The notes beneath the pieces are model-generated. The model was not told the DNA's origin and ran no database searches. It worked only from the letters and a program-made list of their open reading frames with translations. A program made the translations under genes and the position numbers. From the NCBI GenBank assembly GCA_017458065.1, contig JAFTGD010000038.1, forward strand, positions 62,001 to 126,000: DNA of 64,000 bases, given 5' to 3'. Positions 1-6,660 of the stretch are shown piece by piece; the stretch's first letter is position 1; the number at the start of each line of letters is the position of its first letter. Source of the DNA: Oscillospiraceae bacterium. GTDB lineage: Bacteria; Bacillota; Clostridia; Oscillospirales; Oscillospiraceae.

Positions 1-81
1 GGTCTGGAGCACAAGTTTCTTCAGGACTTTATCCTCCCGTTCCACCCGTTCTTTTACCTGTTGATATTCCATTTTTTTCAT
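1..81 (-). CDS. N-terminus of unknown protein, truncated by window edge
   Basis: An ATG at 81 (reading leftward) is preceded by a good ribosome site (GGAAGGAG, about 91-98) and opens a frame that stays open to the window edge. The 27 visible codons give a very charged start, MKKMEYQQVKERVERED and on. No domain can be recognised from so little. It lies head to tail with the acetyltransferase gene to the right and would be downstream of it on the same strand. Confidence 0.5.
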   Translation of the reverse strand, partial: MKKMEYQQVKERVEREDKVLKKLVLQT

Positions 82-147
82 CGGGGTTCACTCCTTCCGA
101 GAGATGTTATCCTCATTCTAACACAGCTTTCTGCCGTACACAAGCCG

Positions 148-705
148 TCATATGATAGATTTTGCTTTTTTACGGTCTGAGGCCAACATGGCGTATTCCA
201 GTTCGTCATGCCAGGAGATTTTGCCCCGCTTGATATACCGGCACTTCTGCCGGAGGCAGGCCTCCAGCTGCAGCCCGCAGCGCTCCAGAACCCGCCGGGA
301 GGCGGCGTTCTTGGGGTTGCAGACTGCGTTCACCCGGTGTAGCCCCAGCGTATCAAAGCAGTAGCTTACCAGCGCCTCGCCGGATTCCAGCGCGTAGTGC
401 TGCCCCCAGTGCTCCCGCCGCAGGAGCCAGCCGATCATCCCCGTGTCCGTCTCCGGGTCTATGAGGATGTGGCAGCGGCCGATTTTCTCCCCGTCACGCT
501 TGCGCTCCATCGCAAATTCCATGCTCAGCAGCCGCTGATCCTCCCAGTCGCGGACGATCTTTGCAAGATGCTCTTTTGCCTGCTCCTGAGTCAGAGCGTC
601 AAAAGGCGTATATTCCAGGATCTCCTCGTCGCAGTAGAGCGCCTGGATGAGGTCCAGGTCGTCCATGCAAAACGGTCGTAATACTAATCTTTCGGTTTCG
701 ATCAT
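148..705 (-). CDS. GNAT family N-acetyltransferase (RimJ/RimL type)
   Basis: A 185-residue protein likely to move an acetyl group from acetyl-CoA to an amine. The N-terminus IETERLVLRPF is typical of the RimJ/RimL branch (Acetyltransf_3). The middle carries a WGQHYALES segment corresponding to the acetyl-CoA pyrophosphate-binding loop, followed by an LHRVNAVCNPKNAASRRVLERCG stretch typical of this branch's C-terminal half. Two ATGs in a row start the frame (708 and 705); the second is chosen because AAGGAG lies 7 nt before it. It is transcribed alone, divergent from the ion channel gene. The substrate cannot be told: it may be a ribosomal protein, an amino acid, an aminoglycoside-like compound or a toxin. 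Confidence 0.85.
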   Translation of the reverse strand: MIETERLVLRPFCMDDLDLIQALYCDEEILEYTPFDALTQEQAKEHLAKIVRDWEDQRLLSMEFAMERKRDGEKIGRCHILIDPETDTGMIGWLLRREHWGQHYALESGEALVSYCFDTLGLHRVNAVCNPKNAASRRVLERCGLQLEACLRQKCRYIKRGKISWHDELEYAMLASDRKKAKSII

Positions 706-743
706 CATGGGGCTCCTTCTTTGCCGTTGGTTGCGGTTCTGTT

Positions 744-768
744 CCGCCGGGTTCTGTCCGGCGGTTTT
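744..768. other. GC-rich hairpin in the acetyltransferase 5' leader
   Basis: CCGCCGG (744-750) pairs with CCGGCGG (758-764) around a 7-nt loop, and TTTT follows on the plus strand. It lies between the predicted start of the leftward transcript and the acetyltransferase start codon. It has terminator shape only on the plus strand, where no gene ends. Confidence 0.4.
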
Positions 769-782
769 CTTCTAATGAGGGC

Positions 783-791
783 AGTATAGCA
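783..791 (-). promoter_or_regulatory. Extended -10 promoter of the acetyltransferase gene
   Basis: Read on the minus strand, TGC (791-789) precedes TATACT (788-783): an extended -10 (TGnTATACT). No good -35 hexamer is seen at 17 bp, as is common for extended -10 promoters. Confidence 0.5.
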
Positions 792-830
792 CAAATCCTC
801 CGATTCAGCCATCAGGGACTTGCATTTTTC

Positions 831-859
831 TTGAACTGTCCGTCTTTTTGCGCTATACT
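831..859 (+). promoter_or_regulatory. Sigma-A type promoter of the channel gene
   Basis: TTGAAC (831-836), a 17-bp spacer and TATACT (854-859). Transcription would start near 866. This excludes the longer upstream reading of the channel frame (from 848) and supports the ATG at 917. Confidence 0.75.
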
Positions 860-916
860 GTTAACAACGCGCAAAGAGCGGCAGTTTCTGCCGTAACAGT
901 CAGGATAGGAATCGCC

Positions 917-2443
917 ATGAAAAGAAACCTCAGAATCATCCTCGCGGCGCTCGCGGCCTATGTCCTTTTGGTCGTGCTGCTGTTCGCGGTCGAATACCGT
1001 GCCCCCTCCGCCGGCATCCACAGCATCTGGGACGCTGTCTGGTACTCCCTCATTACCATGACCACCGTCGGCTACGGGGATATCGCGCCCGTCACGCCCT
1101 TTGGACGCCTGATCGGTGCGCTCTTTGCCCTCTGCAGCGTCGGGATCTTTGCCGCGCTGATCGGCCTTGGAATCCACATGATCGGCGGCCAGCTTCTTCC
1201 GCGTCTGAAGCTGATGGACGCAAAGAACAAGCCCTGGTACGTGTTCAACGAAGTAAATGAGGATTCCCTCGTCCTGGCCGACGCTCTGCAGCGGCAGGAG
1301 GACTGCGCTGTGATCTTCCTGGAGGGGGAGCGGAAGGAGCGCCTCCCGGGCGCTGTCATCCTCAATACGGATTTTGAGAGCCTGATCGCCCGGTTTTCCG
1401 GGAAGAAGACGGCAAGCTTTTTCTTTATGGGTGATGATCCCTGGCAGAACTATTCCAACGGTCTTCTGGCCGCCGACCGCGGTATGCAGGCCTACAGCAT
1501 GTCCTCTGCAGCCATAGACCGCTATCCGGCCAATCTCCATCTCTTCTGCCGGGAGGACGCGCTGAGCCGCTTCTACTGGCAGCAGCACCCGCTGAGAAGG
1601 GAAGAGCGCTGCGTGGTCCTGATCGGCTGCGGCTGTTTTGGCAGCGCGCTGCTCGAGCGGGCGCTGCTCACCAACGTCTATGAACCGGACCGGACAGTCG
1701 AATACCATGTTTTTGAAGATACCGCATGCTTTCAGGCAATGCACAGCGAGCTGGCGCAGGTGCTCAGCGGGGAGAAAACAGGGGAGGACAGGCTCGTCTT
1801 CCATGAAGATAGCTGGACCGACTGCCGCGACCTGATTCTCCGCGCCGACCGCGTCATCATCTGCCAGGACAGCGACACGGCCTGCATGAGCACCTATGAG
1901 ACTATGAAGAAGTGGTATGTCGCTGTCTCTCCGATCCATGTCCGCCTCTCTGCGGACTTTGCCGGGATCACGGCCTTCGGCGAGCGGGCGCAGGTTTTGA
2001 CGCCCGAGTTTGTCATGAAGGATCTTGTGAACCGCCAGGCCATCATGATGAACGACATCTATAACGAGGGCTCTGCGAACCCGACCGCATGGAACGACCT
2101 GAACGGCTATTACCGTGCGTCCAACATCGCCGCAGCGGACCACATGATCGTCAAGGTGCGATATCTGCTGGAGGACGATGATCTCACCGTTTTGACCAGG
2201 GAAGACTGTCTTCGCGCCTATGAGCGCTACAAGGAGCGGTATGCGGAAAGCTTTGCTCTCTTTGAGGAGATCGAGCACCGCCGCTGGATGCGCTTCTCCC
2301 AAATGTATAACTGGCAGTATGCCGATACGCGGGACAACGCCCGACGGCTCCACCCGCTGATGGTTCCTTATGAACAGCTTTCGGAGGAGGAGAAGCGCAA
2401 GGACGACTTCGCCTGGGAGCTCCTCGGCCGGATGAAGCTCTGA
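917..2443 (+). CDS. Two-TM potassium channel with Rossmann-like module and C-terminal RyR-like domain
   Basis: A 508-residue membrane protein. TM1 is about residues 5-26; the selectivity filter TTVGYGD is at 49-55; TM2 is about 60-85. A long cytosolic part follows with a nucleotide-binding-like glycine motif GCGCFG near residue 240, suggesting a degenerate RCK/TrkA-like Rossmann fold. The last ~55 residues (HRRW, W-x-YAD-x-RDN, HPLMVPYEQL, EEEKRKD) resemble the ryanodine-receptor repeat domain (RyR, Pfam PF02026), seen in some bacterial proteins. The start is the ATG at 917, with AGGATAGGA upstream and a promoter at 831-859. Inferred role: K+ flux gated by a small ligand bound by the cytosolic modules. 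The gating ligand is unknown. The gene stands alone. Confidence 0.75.
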   Translation: MKRNLRIILAALAAYVLLVVLLFAVEYRAPSAGIHSIWDAVWYSLITMTTVGYGDIAPVTPFGRLIGALFALCSVGIFAALIGLGIHMIGGQLLPRLKLMDAKNKPWYVFNEVNEDSLVLADALQRQEDCAVIFLEGERKERLPGAVILNTDFESLIARFSGKKTASFFFMGDDPWQNYSNGLLAADRGMQAYSMSSAAIDRYPANLHLFCREDALSRFYWQQHPLRREERCVVLIGCGCFGSALLERALLTNVYEPDRTVEYHVFEDTACFQAMHSELAQVLSGEKTGEDRLVFHEDSWTDCRDLILRADRVIICQDSDTACMSTYETMKKWYVAVSPIHVRLSADFAGITAFGERAQVLTPEFVMKDLVNRQAIMMNDIYNEGSANPTAWNDLNGYYRASNIAAADHMIVKVRYLLEDDDLTVLTREDCLRAYERYKERYAESFALFEEIEHRRWMRFSQMYNWQYADTRDNARRLHPLMVPYEQLSEEEKRKDDFAWELLGRMKL

Positions 2444-2523
2444 TCATCGGCAGAGCGCCCCTCCGGACTATATCAGCCGATTCAAACAGGCATCAGTCTC
2501 CGGACGGCACATCAAAAAAACAT

Positions 2524-3330
2524 TTATTCTGAGATGAAATCGAAGACCTTGTCGTAGAACTCCGGACTCTCTTCAAACGCCCCGTGGCCGAGCCCGCTGA
2601 ACACGACCAGCCTGCTGCCTGCGATCTTGCTTTTCAGCTCGCCCGCGGCCTCGTTCCCGACCGTAAGGTCATTTTCGCCGGCCAGGATCAGCGTCGGACA
2701 CCTGATCCGATCCAACTCTTCCCGCGCATCGAAGCTCAGGATCGCTTCGGCGTTGCGATAGAAGCGCTCATAGCTTGCCGGTTTGGTGAATCTGGCGAGG
2801 AGAGGGAAGAGCCTGCTTTTTTTCTCCAGATAGGCTTTGGAATACATTTTCTCCGCGGTGTCGATCATCAGCGCCTTGTGGTCGCCTTGCTTCGCCATCT
2901 CGACCCAGCCCGTGACCGCATTTTTCACTGTGTCATTTGCACAGGGGGCGGTGACGGCCAGCACCAGCCGCTCAACCGCCTCCGGATGGTCGATCGCCAT
3001 ATACTGGGCGATCATGCCGCCCTGTGAGACCCCAAGCACCGATGCTTTTCGGATCCCGAGCTTCTTCATGGCCTCGATCTGGTCCGCAGCCATATCCTGG
3101 ATCGTAGTACCCTCAGGCATTTTGTTCTTTCGGCTGAACAGATATACGCTGAAGTCGTCCAGGTACCCCTTGTACGGCGCTGCCAGCATCCAGGCCTTTC
3201 CCTTGACCGTGGCCAGCCCGTCCGACAACCCCGGCAATACCACCAGTGTCCGCTTTCCGCTCCCGAAAGAAGCGTAGTACATCTCGGTGTCGCCGATGAC
3301 GACGCTCCCGTTTTTGATATTTCTGCTCAT
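2524..3330 (-). CDS. Alpha/beta hydrolase
   Basis: A 268-residue single-domain hydrolase of the alpha/beta fold. The nucleophile elbow is GVSQGGM (Ser about 102), the acid is probably the Asp in AGENDLTVG (about 223), and the catalytic His is in GLGHGAFEES (about 252). The oxyanion region is VVLPGLSDG near residue 30. No signal peptide is visible, so it should be cytosolic. The ATG at 3330 has a strong upstream AAGGAAGG at good spacing. It is a lone gene with the channel convergent to it on the left. Substrate is unknown: esterase, lipase or C-C hydrolase activity all fit the fold. Confidence 0.85.
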   Translation of the reverse strand: MSRNIKNGSVVIGDTEMYYASFGSGKRTLVVLPGLSDGLATVKGKAWMLAAPYKGYLDDFSVYLFSRKNKMPEGTTIQDMAADQIEAMKKLGIRKASVLGVSQGGMIAQYMAIDHPEAVERLVLAVTAPCANDTVKNAVTGWVEMAKQGDHKALMIDTAEKMYSKAYLEKKSRLFPLLARFTKPASYERFYRNAEAILSFDAREELDRIRCPTLILAGENDLTVGNEAAGELKSKIAGSRLVVFSGLGHGAFEESPEFYDKVFDFISE

Positions 3331-3428
3331 CGCTGCGCCTTCCTTTCCTCAGAAAATATACGATTTCTAACTGATTGTAACATACTGCCGTATGCCTTTT
3401 CAAGGGAGGCCTGGGCTTTTAAAAGGCA

Positions 3429-3458
3429 ACAGAGCCAGGATTGATCTCCTGACTCTGT
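3429..3458. other. Inverted repeat
   Basis: ACAGAGCCAGGA (3429-3440) and TCCTGACTCTGT (3447-3458) form a 12-bp stem with one mismatch and a 6-nt loop. It sits between two divergent genes, so a terminator role is doubtful; an operator or remnant is possible. Confidence 0.4.
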
Positions 3459-3517
3459 CAATGATACAAAGCGCAATAGCGGTCGTGATCTGACCCCTGT
3501 TTTTTCTTTCTGCTCTG

Positions 3518-3526
3518 TGCTATAAT
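3518..3526 (+). promoter_or_regulatory. Extended -10 promoter
   Basis: TGC followed by TATAAT (3521-3526) forms a perfect extended -10. Transcription would begin near 3533, so the ATG at 3536 would be practically leaderless. This favours the TTG start at 3560. Confidence 0.65.
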
Positions 3527-3559
3527 ACTTCCAACATGATTATCCGGGAGGAAAGCCCT

Positions 3560-3805
3560 TTGACAGAACAGATACTTTCACTGCTCCGGCAGCACGTCCA
3601 GTCCAATCCTGGTTTCAGGATCAATGAAAAGGTCATCACTTACCTGAATCAGAACGCCAAAACCTTTGACCGCCTGGCTCAGCGTTACCGGATGAAGCCG
3701 GAGATCACGGCAGAGAACGAGCTCATCATCCGTTTCGTCGATGAAGAGGACGCCCTGTATACGACTTACACCTTCTTCAAGGCCATGATTGAAGAGAAAA
3801 AATAA
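3560..3805 (+). CDS. Small hypothetical protein (81 aa)
   Basis: I do not recognise this family. The frame can be read from an ATG at 3536, but that codon sits only about 3 nt past the predicted transcription start. The TTG at 3560 has a perfect GGGAGG (3546-3551) with an 8-nt gap, so 3560 is chosen. The protein is mixed helix and strand, charged, without membrane segments, cysteines or a signal. Visible stretches include AKTFDRLAQRYRMKP and a C-terminal FFKAMIEEKK. It is a lone gene, convergent with a 36-codon gene on the other strand. Confidence 0.6.
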   Translation: MTEQILSLLRQHVQSNPGFRINEKVITYLNQNAKTFDRLAQRYRMKPEITAENELIIRFVDEEDALYTTYTFFKAMIEEKK

Positions 3806-3842
3806 GCCCTCCGGAAGCGTACCGTGTGCCTGTCGAAGCTGA

Positions 3843-3953
3843 TCATGCAGCTTCTTCCTCCATGAACTCGTAGTAGTCCGTCTCATCCGAGAACAGAACA
3901 TAGGTGGTTCCGACCAGCCCGTAAAACCCGTTTGTTGTGTAAAATCCTTTCAT
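3843..3953 (-). CDS. Tiny protein (36 aa), Tyr- and acidic-rich
   Basis: A very short frame with a strong GAGGAGG ribosome site and its own promoter. The product starts MKGFYTTNGFYGLVGTTYVL and ends with an acidic tail rich in Asp, Glu and Tyr. The compact alternation of aromatic and Gly residues suggests a small beta structure, but I know no function. The frame is supported by SD, promoter and codon pattern together. The upstream element (3996-4020) is repeated exactly before another tiny gene at 31738-31917. Confidence rests on this context, not on homology. Confidence 0.6.
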   Translation of the reverse strand: MKGFYTTNGFYGLVGTTYVLFSDETDYYEFMEEEAA

Positions 3954-3985
3954 TTTCGGTACCTCCTCATTGTTTTCATGCTCCC

Positions 3986-4020
3986 ATTATAACCGAAAAC
4001 CTGTCCCGAAAATGCCCCAG
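3986..4020 (-). promoter_or_regulatory. Promoter with 25-bp shared element, copy A
   Basis: On the minus strand, a 25-bp element (4020-3996, beginning CTGGGGCATTTTCGGG) is followed after 4 nt by TATAAT (3991-3986). The same 25 bp, with the same 4-nt gap to a TAGAAT box, occur at 31957-31991. The element contains two GGG-CA-TTTT half-sites about one helical turn apart, suggesting a direct-repeat operator over the -35 region. Confidence 0.65.
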
Positions 4021-4284
4021 GGTTGGACAAGACACTGACAAGTTTTTAAAAGCAATTTCTGCCAAAAAAGAATAATCCGAAGCAGTATCCAGTTTATGTT
4101 CTTCTGGAGTTATCTTCCGGAAGAGCTTTTTTATACTCAAACTCGCAATTTGCTTTATTATGATGCCGCAGACCATCTGCCCGGGAGTTCGAATCCCGTG
4201 GCTCTGAGCGATAGGAAAAACGTTATGGTGACGATCGTGACAGTCCCTTCTATTCTTTTGACAGATTAGACGCCACTTCCAATC

Positions 4285-4318
4285 AAAAAAGCACCTGCCT
4301 CCGTGAAGAGACAGGTGC
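4285..4318 (-). terminator. Intrinsic terminator of the Rpn-like gene
   Basis: GCACCTG-CTC pairing (4291-4301 with 4308-4318) forms an 11-bp stem. On the minus strand it is followed by TTTTTT (4290-4285). It lies 24 bp past the stop codon of the nuclease gene. Confidence 0.8.
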
Positions 4319-4341
4319 AGAACAGATGAGAAGATATAAGA

Positions 4342-5160
4342 TTATAGCATAGCGGCGTATTTCGCCTGGTCTTCAGCCGGGATGCTCAAAGCATCCATAG
4401 CCTGTTTTGCCGTAAAACTAAGGTTGTTCATCAACGCTTTGACATTGCTGATTTTTTCTTCCTGCATGCCCTCGGCTCTGCTCTCATCTCTCACTTCTTC
4501 AAATGCTTTGCACATATACGCCACTCCTTCCTGCGTTTCTTTATAATACCTTGTAATTTCTTCCAACAGTGGAAACTTCATCTGGTTTGGATCGGTACAC
4601 GAAAAATCATGCATGAGCTTCCCAATTTCTGTATCATCCCGATAACTGCCGTTCACATAAAGAATATGAGATCCGTCGTTAAAAGGCTCTCCGGTAGCAA
4701 GAATTGTCCGCTCAATTGTATAGCATGGGAGCCCTTTCCCCAGAACATCCGCTTCCGTGATAAAGATGGTGTAGGTGTCCGGCAGATCTTCAAAATCCTG
4801 TCCCGCATCCAGGTTTTCGATATCCATTGCACCGGAGTGAAATCTGGCTCTGTGTGCCCCTGCGCCTCTTGACGATCTCTGAATTTCCAGATCATATTTC
4901 TTCCCTGTGGAGTCCGTGGCATAACAGTCAAGGCAGAGAGACCGGGATCCGACCAGACGTTTCAAGTCTTTCTGTGTTTCAAGCTCTGTGACGGTAAGGT
5001 CTTCAATATTTGTCAGAATCCTCAGGACAAACTGCGCAAGGGGAATGTTATCCCGGAAGATACACCGCATAAAATCATCATCGATCGGACGAAGTCCTCT
5101 CAGACGGGCGAGGTCTTCCTGTCTGTGCCGTGCTCTGCGGGCTTCTTCAGTTTCAAACAA
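4342..5160 (-). CDS. Rpn family recombination-promoting nuclease / PD-(D/E)XK transposase-like protein
   Basis: About 272 residues. The N-terminal part has the family pattern (LRPIDDDFMRCIFRDN, then LVGSRSLCLDCYATD and YDLEIQRS), in which the Asp and the E-x-Q triad form the PD-(D/E)XK nuclease core (PDDEXK_2 type). The C-terminus (DESRAEGMQEEKISNVKALM) is the charged helical tail common in this group. The frame opens with GTG at 5169, but AGAGGTG then falls at the right distance for the TTG at 5160, so that start is chosen. Related proteins promote RecA-independent DNA exchange; they are abundant and mobile in gut Clostridia and Bacteroidetes. No terminal repeats are visible around this copy. 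Confidence 0.8.
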   Translation of the reverse strand: MFETEEARRARHRQEDLARLRGLRPIDDDFMRCIFRDNIPLAQFVLRILTNIEDLTVTELETQKDLKRLVGSRSLCLDCYATDSTGKKYDLEIQRSSRGAGAHRARFHSGAMDIENLDAGQDFEDLPDTYTIFITEADVLGKGLPCYTIERTILATGEPFNDGSHILYVNGSYRDDTEIGKLMHDFSCTDPNQMKFPLLEEITRYYKETQEGVAYMCKAFEEVRDESRAEGMQEEKISNVKALMNNLSFTAKQAMDALSIPAEDQAKYAAML

Positions 5161-5346
5161 ACAGATCACCTCTGCTTTCCATCATATTTTACACATTAAT
5201 TGTGTCCATTTCAAGATGTATTCGTAAATATCACACAACTTATTATGTAGAATAAACTGCAAGGTAGGAAATGGCTTTCATGATGCTCTTCATGCCGGAT
5301 TGTATTATACCGAAAATATTTTATAATCAGAAATGTCTTCTTTCAA

Positions 5347-5511
5347 CTCACTGAGGAGGATCAGCTGATTCTGGATAAGATGCTCATCCATCCTTACCGC
5401 AACAGTGCTTTTGACCTGATGGAGACTCTGCACTGTGAAAAGTCCTGGCTCTACAAGCACCGCGCTGCTGCTCTCGATACTCTCTGCCGCCTCCGCTATG
5501 GCGCAGGATAG
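5347..5511 (+). pseudogene. Remnant of a phage RinA/ArpU-type transcriptional regulator (C-terminal part)
   Basis: No start codon or ribosome site is seen, but the frame 5347-5511 reads LTEEDQLILDKMLIHPYR, then an acidic segment, then SWLYKHRAAALDTLCRLRYG and a stop. This resembles the C-terminal sigma-region-4-like helix-turn-helix of phage late-gene activators (RinA/ArpU). The upstream sequence is AT-rich and contains no matching N-terminal half. It is most simply a decayed prophage fragment. A stem-loop follows directly. Confidence 0.5.
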
Positions 5512-5518
5512 AAAAACC

Positions 5519-5540
5519 AGCCCGCCATTACCGGCGGGCT
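5519..5540 (+). terminator. Stem-loop, terminator-like
   Basis: AGCCCGCC (5519-5526) pairs perfectly with GGCGGGCT (5533-5540) around a 6-nt loop. The following sequence is only weakly T-rich, so termination would be inefficient. It follows the phage regulator remnant. Confidence 0.5.
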
Positions 5541-5646
5541 GTTGCAGTTGTGGCGTCCACCGCCATACACGACGGCGGTCAGCGAGCCTCTTTTGTCATT
5601 TAATTCTGTCTGGACTGAGTCGGACTGTGATCAGAATAATCTGGGG

Positions 5647-6579
5647 TTAACGTTCAGAAAAATGGATGATGCTGGAATCTATTTTGCTCAAATCCGTACA
5701 TCCCGTATATGCCATTGCCTTTGCAAGCTCCTGATTGGCTTTCAGCAGATAATCTTTTACGCCGTTTTCGGGGTCGTTTCGGATGGCCGTCATCAGCGGA
5801 CGGCCAATGCCCACGGCTGTCGCGCCGAGGGCAAGCGCTTTCAGCGCGTCCATGCCGGTTTGTATCATGCAGTCCACAAACAGAGGCACGCTACCGTCAA
5901 CGACCTTTGCGATATCCGGCAGGATCCGCAGGGGAGCAACGGCGAACTCAATCCGGTTATGATGGTGAGAAAGAACCATGCCACCTACGCCGGCTTTTAA
6001 GGTCTCCTCAGCGTCATAGGTGCTGAGGACGCCCTTTGCGATAACCGGGAGCTTCGCCGCTTTGCAGATGTCCGCCAGTTCTGCCGTCGTTAAGGCGCGC
6101 AGCTCTTCGCCGAAGCAGATACAGGGGGAGCCGTCATTTGCAAAGACGTGGTCGATATCGATTCCCACGGCCATCAGCCCGCATGCTTCGGCATGCTCAA
6201 TCTTCCTGTAGATTTTATCCCTGTCGGCAAAGGGCTTGATGACTTCGATCATCCTCGCGCCCATACTCACAAAGCGATCGATCTCCTCATCCGGGGCCAT
6301 GCCGTACCAGAACGCCGCATTGGCGTCGATCACGCCTCGCGCCAGACGTTCAGCGGAGCCCGGAGCCATAAAATGGTCAATATGAGAGAGCGCGGCCGAC
6401 ATAATGGGGGATGAAAAGGTTTCCCCATAGAGGGTAAACTCCGTGGACGGCGTACCGGAGTTCATATACCGGGTCTCAATAAACAGAGAGTCCAGGTAGT
6501 TTCTGGAAATCACGTTTGAGTTTCCGACCGTCGGGCTGCCGTACCATCTTTTTACAAATTCTTCGTTTTCCGTTGCCAT
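5647..6579 (-). CDS. FMN-dependent alpha-hydroxy-acid dehydrogenase/oxidase family protein
   Basis: A 310-residue TIM-barrel flavoprotein of the lactate/glycolate oxidase family. The segment PVIAKGVLSTYDAEETLKAG supplies the flavin-contacting Lys, and GMVLSHHHNR corresponds to the family's active-site S-x-H-G-x-R motif. ALGATAVGIGRPLM is the phosphate-binding end of the FMN site. The protein is shorter than the classical ~350-residue members, mainly at the N-terminus. Start ATG 6579 has GGGAG upstream. Likely it oxidises a 2-hydroxy acid, with an electron acceptor that need not be oxygen in this anaerobe. It is separated from the pot operon by about 80 bp and could be read through from it. 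Confidence 0.85.
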   Translation of the reverse strand: MATENEEFVKRWYGSPTVGNSNVISRNYLDSLFIETRYMNSGTPSTEFTLYGETFSSPIMSAALSHIDHFMAPGSAERLARGVIDANAAFWYGMAPDEEIDRFVSMGARMIEVIKPFADRDKIYRKIEHAEACGLMAVGIDIDHVFANDGSPCICFGEELRALTTAELADICKAAKLPVIAKGVLSTYDAEETLKAGVGGMVLSHHHNRIEFAVAPLRILPDIAKVVDGSVPLFVDCMIQTGMDALKALALGATAVGIGRPLMTAIRNDPENGVKDYLLKANQELAKAMAYTGCTDLSKIDSSIIHFSER

Positions 6580-6660
6580 GGTGTCTGCTCCCTTCTGAAA
6601 TGATAATCACATTAGGCCTCTCGCGGCGCAGACGCCGCGTTTATTGCTTATTGCGAAGCA

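Noticed and set aside
812-2353. 513-residue frame opposite the channel gene
   Set aside because: Shadow of the GC-rich channel gene; His/Val/Asp-rich composition, no motif and no ribosome site.
3976-4176. 66-residue frame on the minus strand
   Set aside because: It runs through the promoter element of the tiny gene, has no ribosome site and has an unlikely composition.
4184-4205. Possible tRNA: CGGGAGTTCGAATCCCG resembles a T-arm
   Set aside because: The GTTCGAA loop is shifted relative to the canonical TTC position, and no D-arm, anticodon arm or acceptor stem pairs around it. At best a decayed 3' half or chance.
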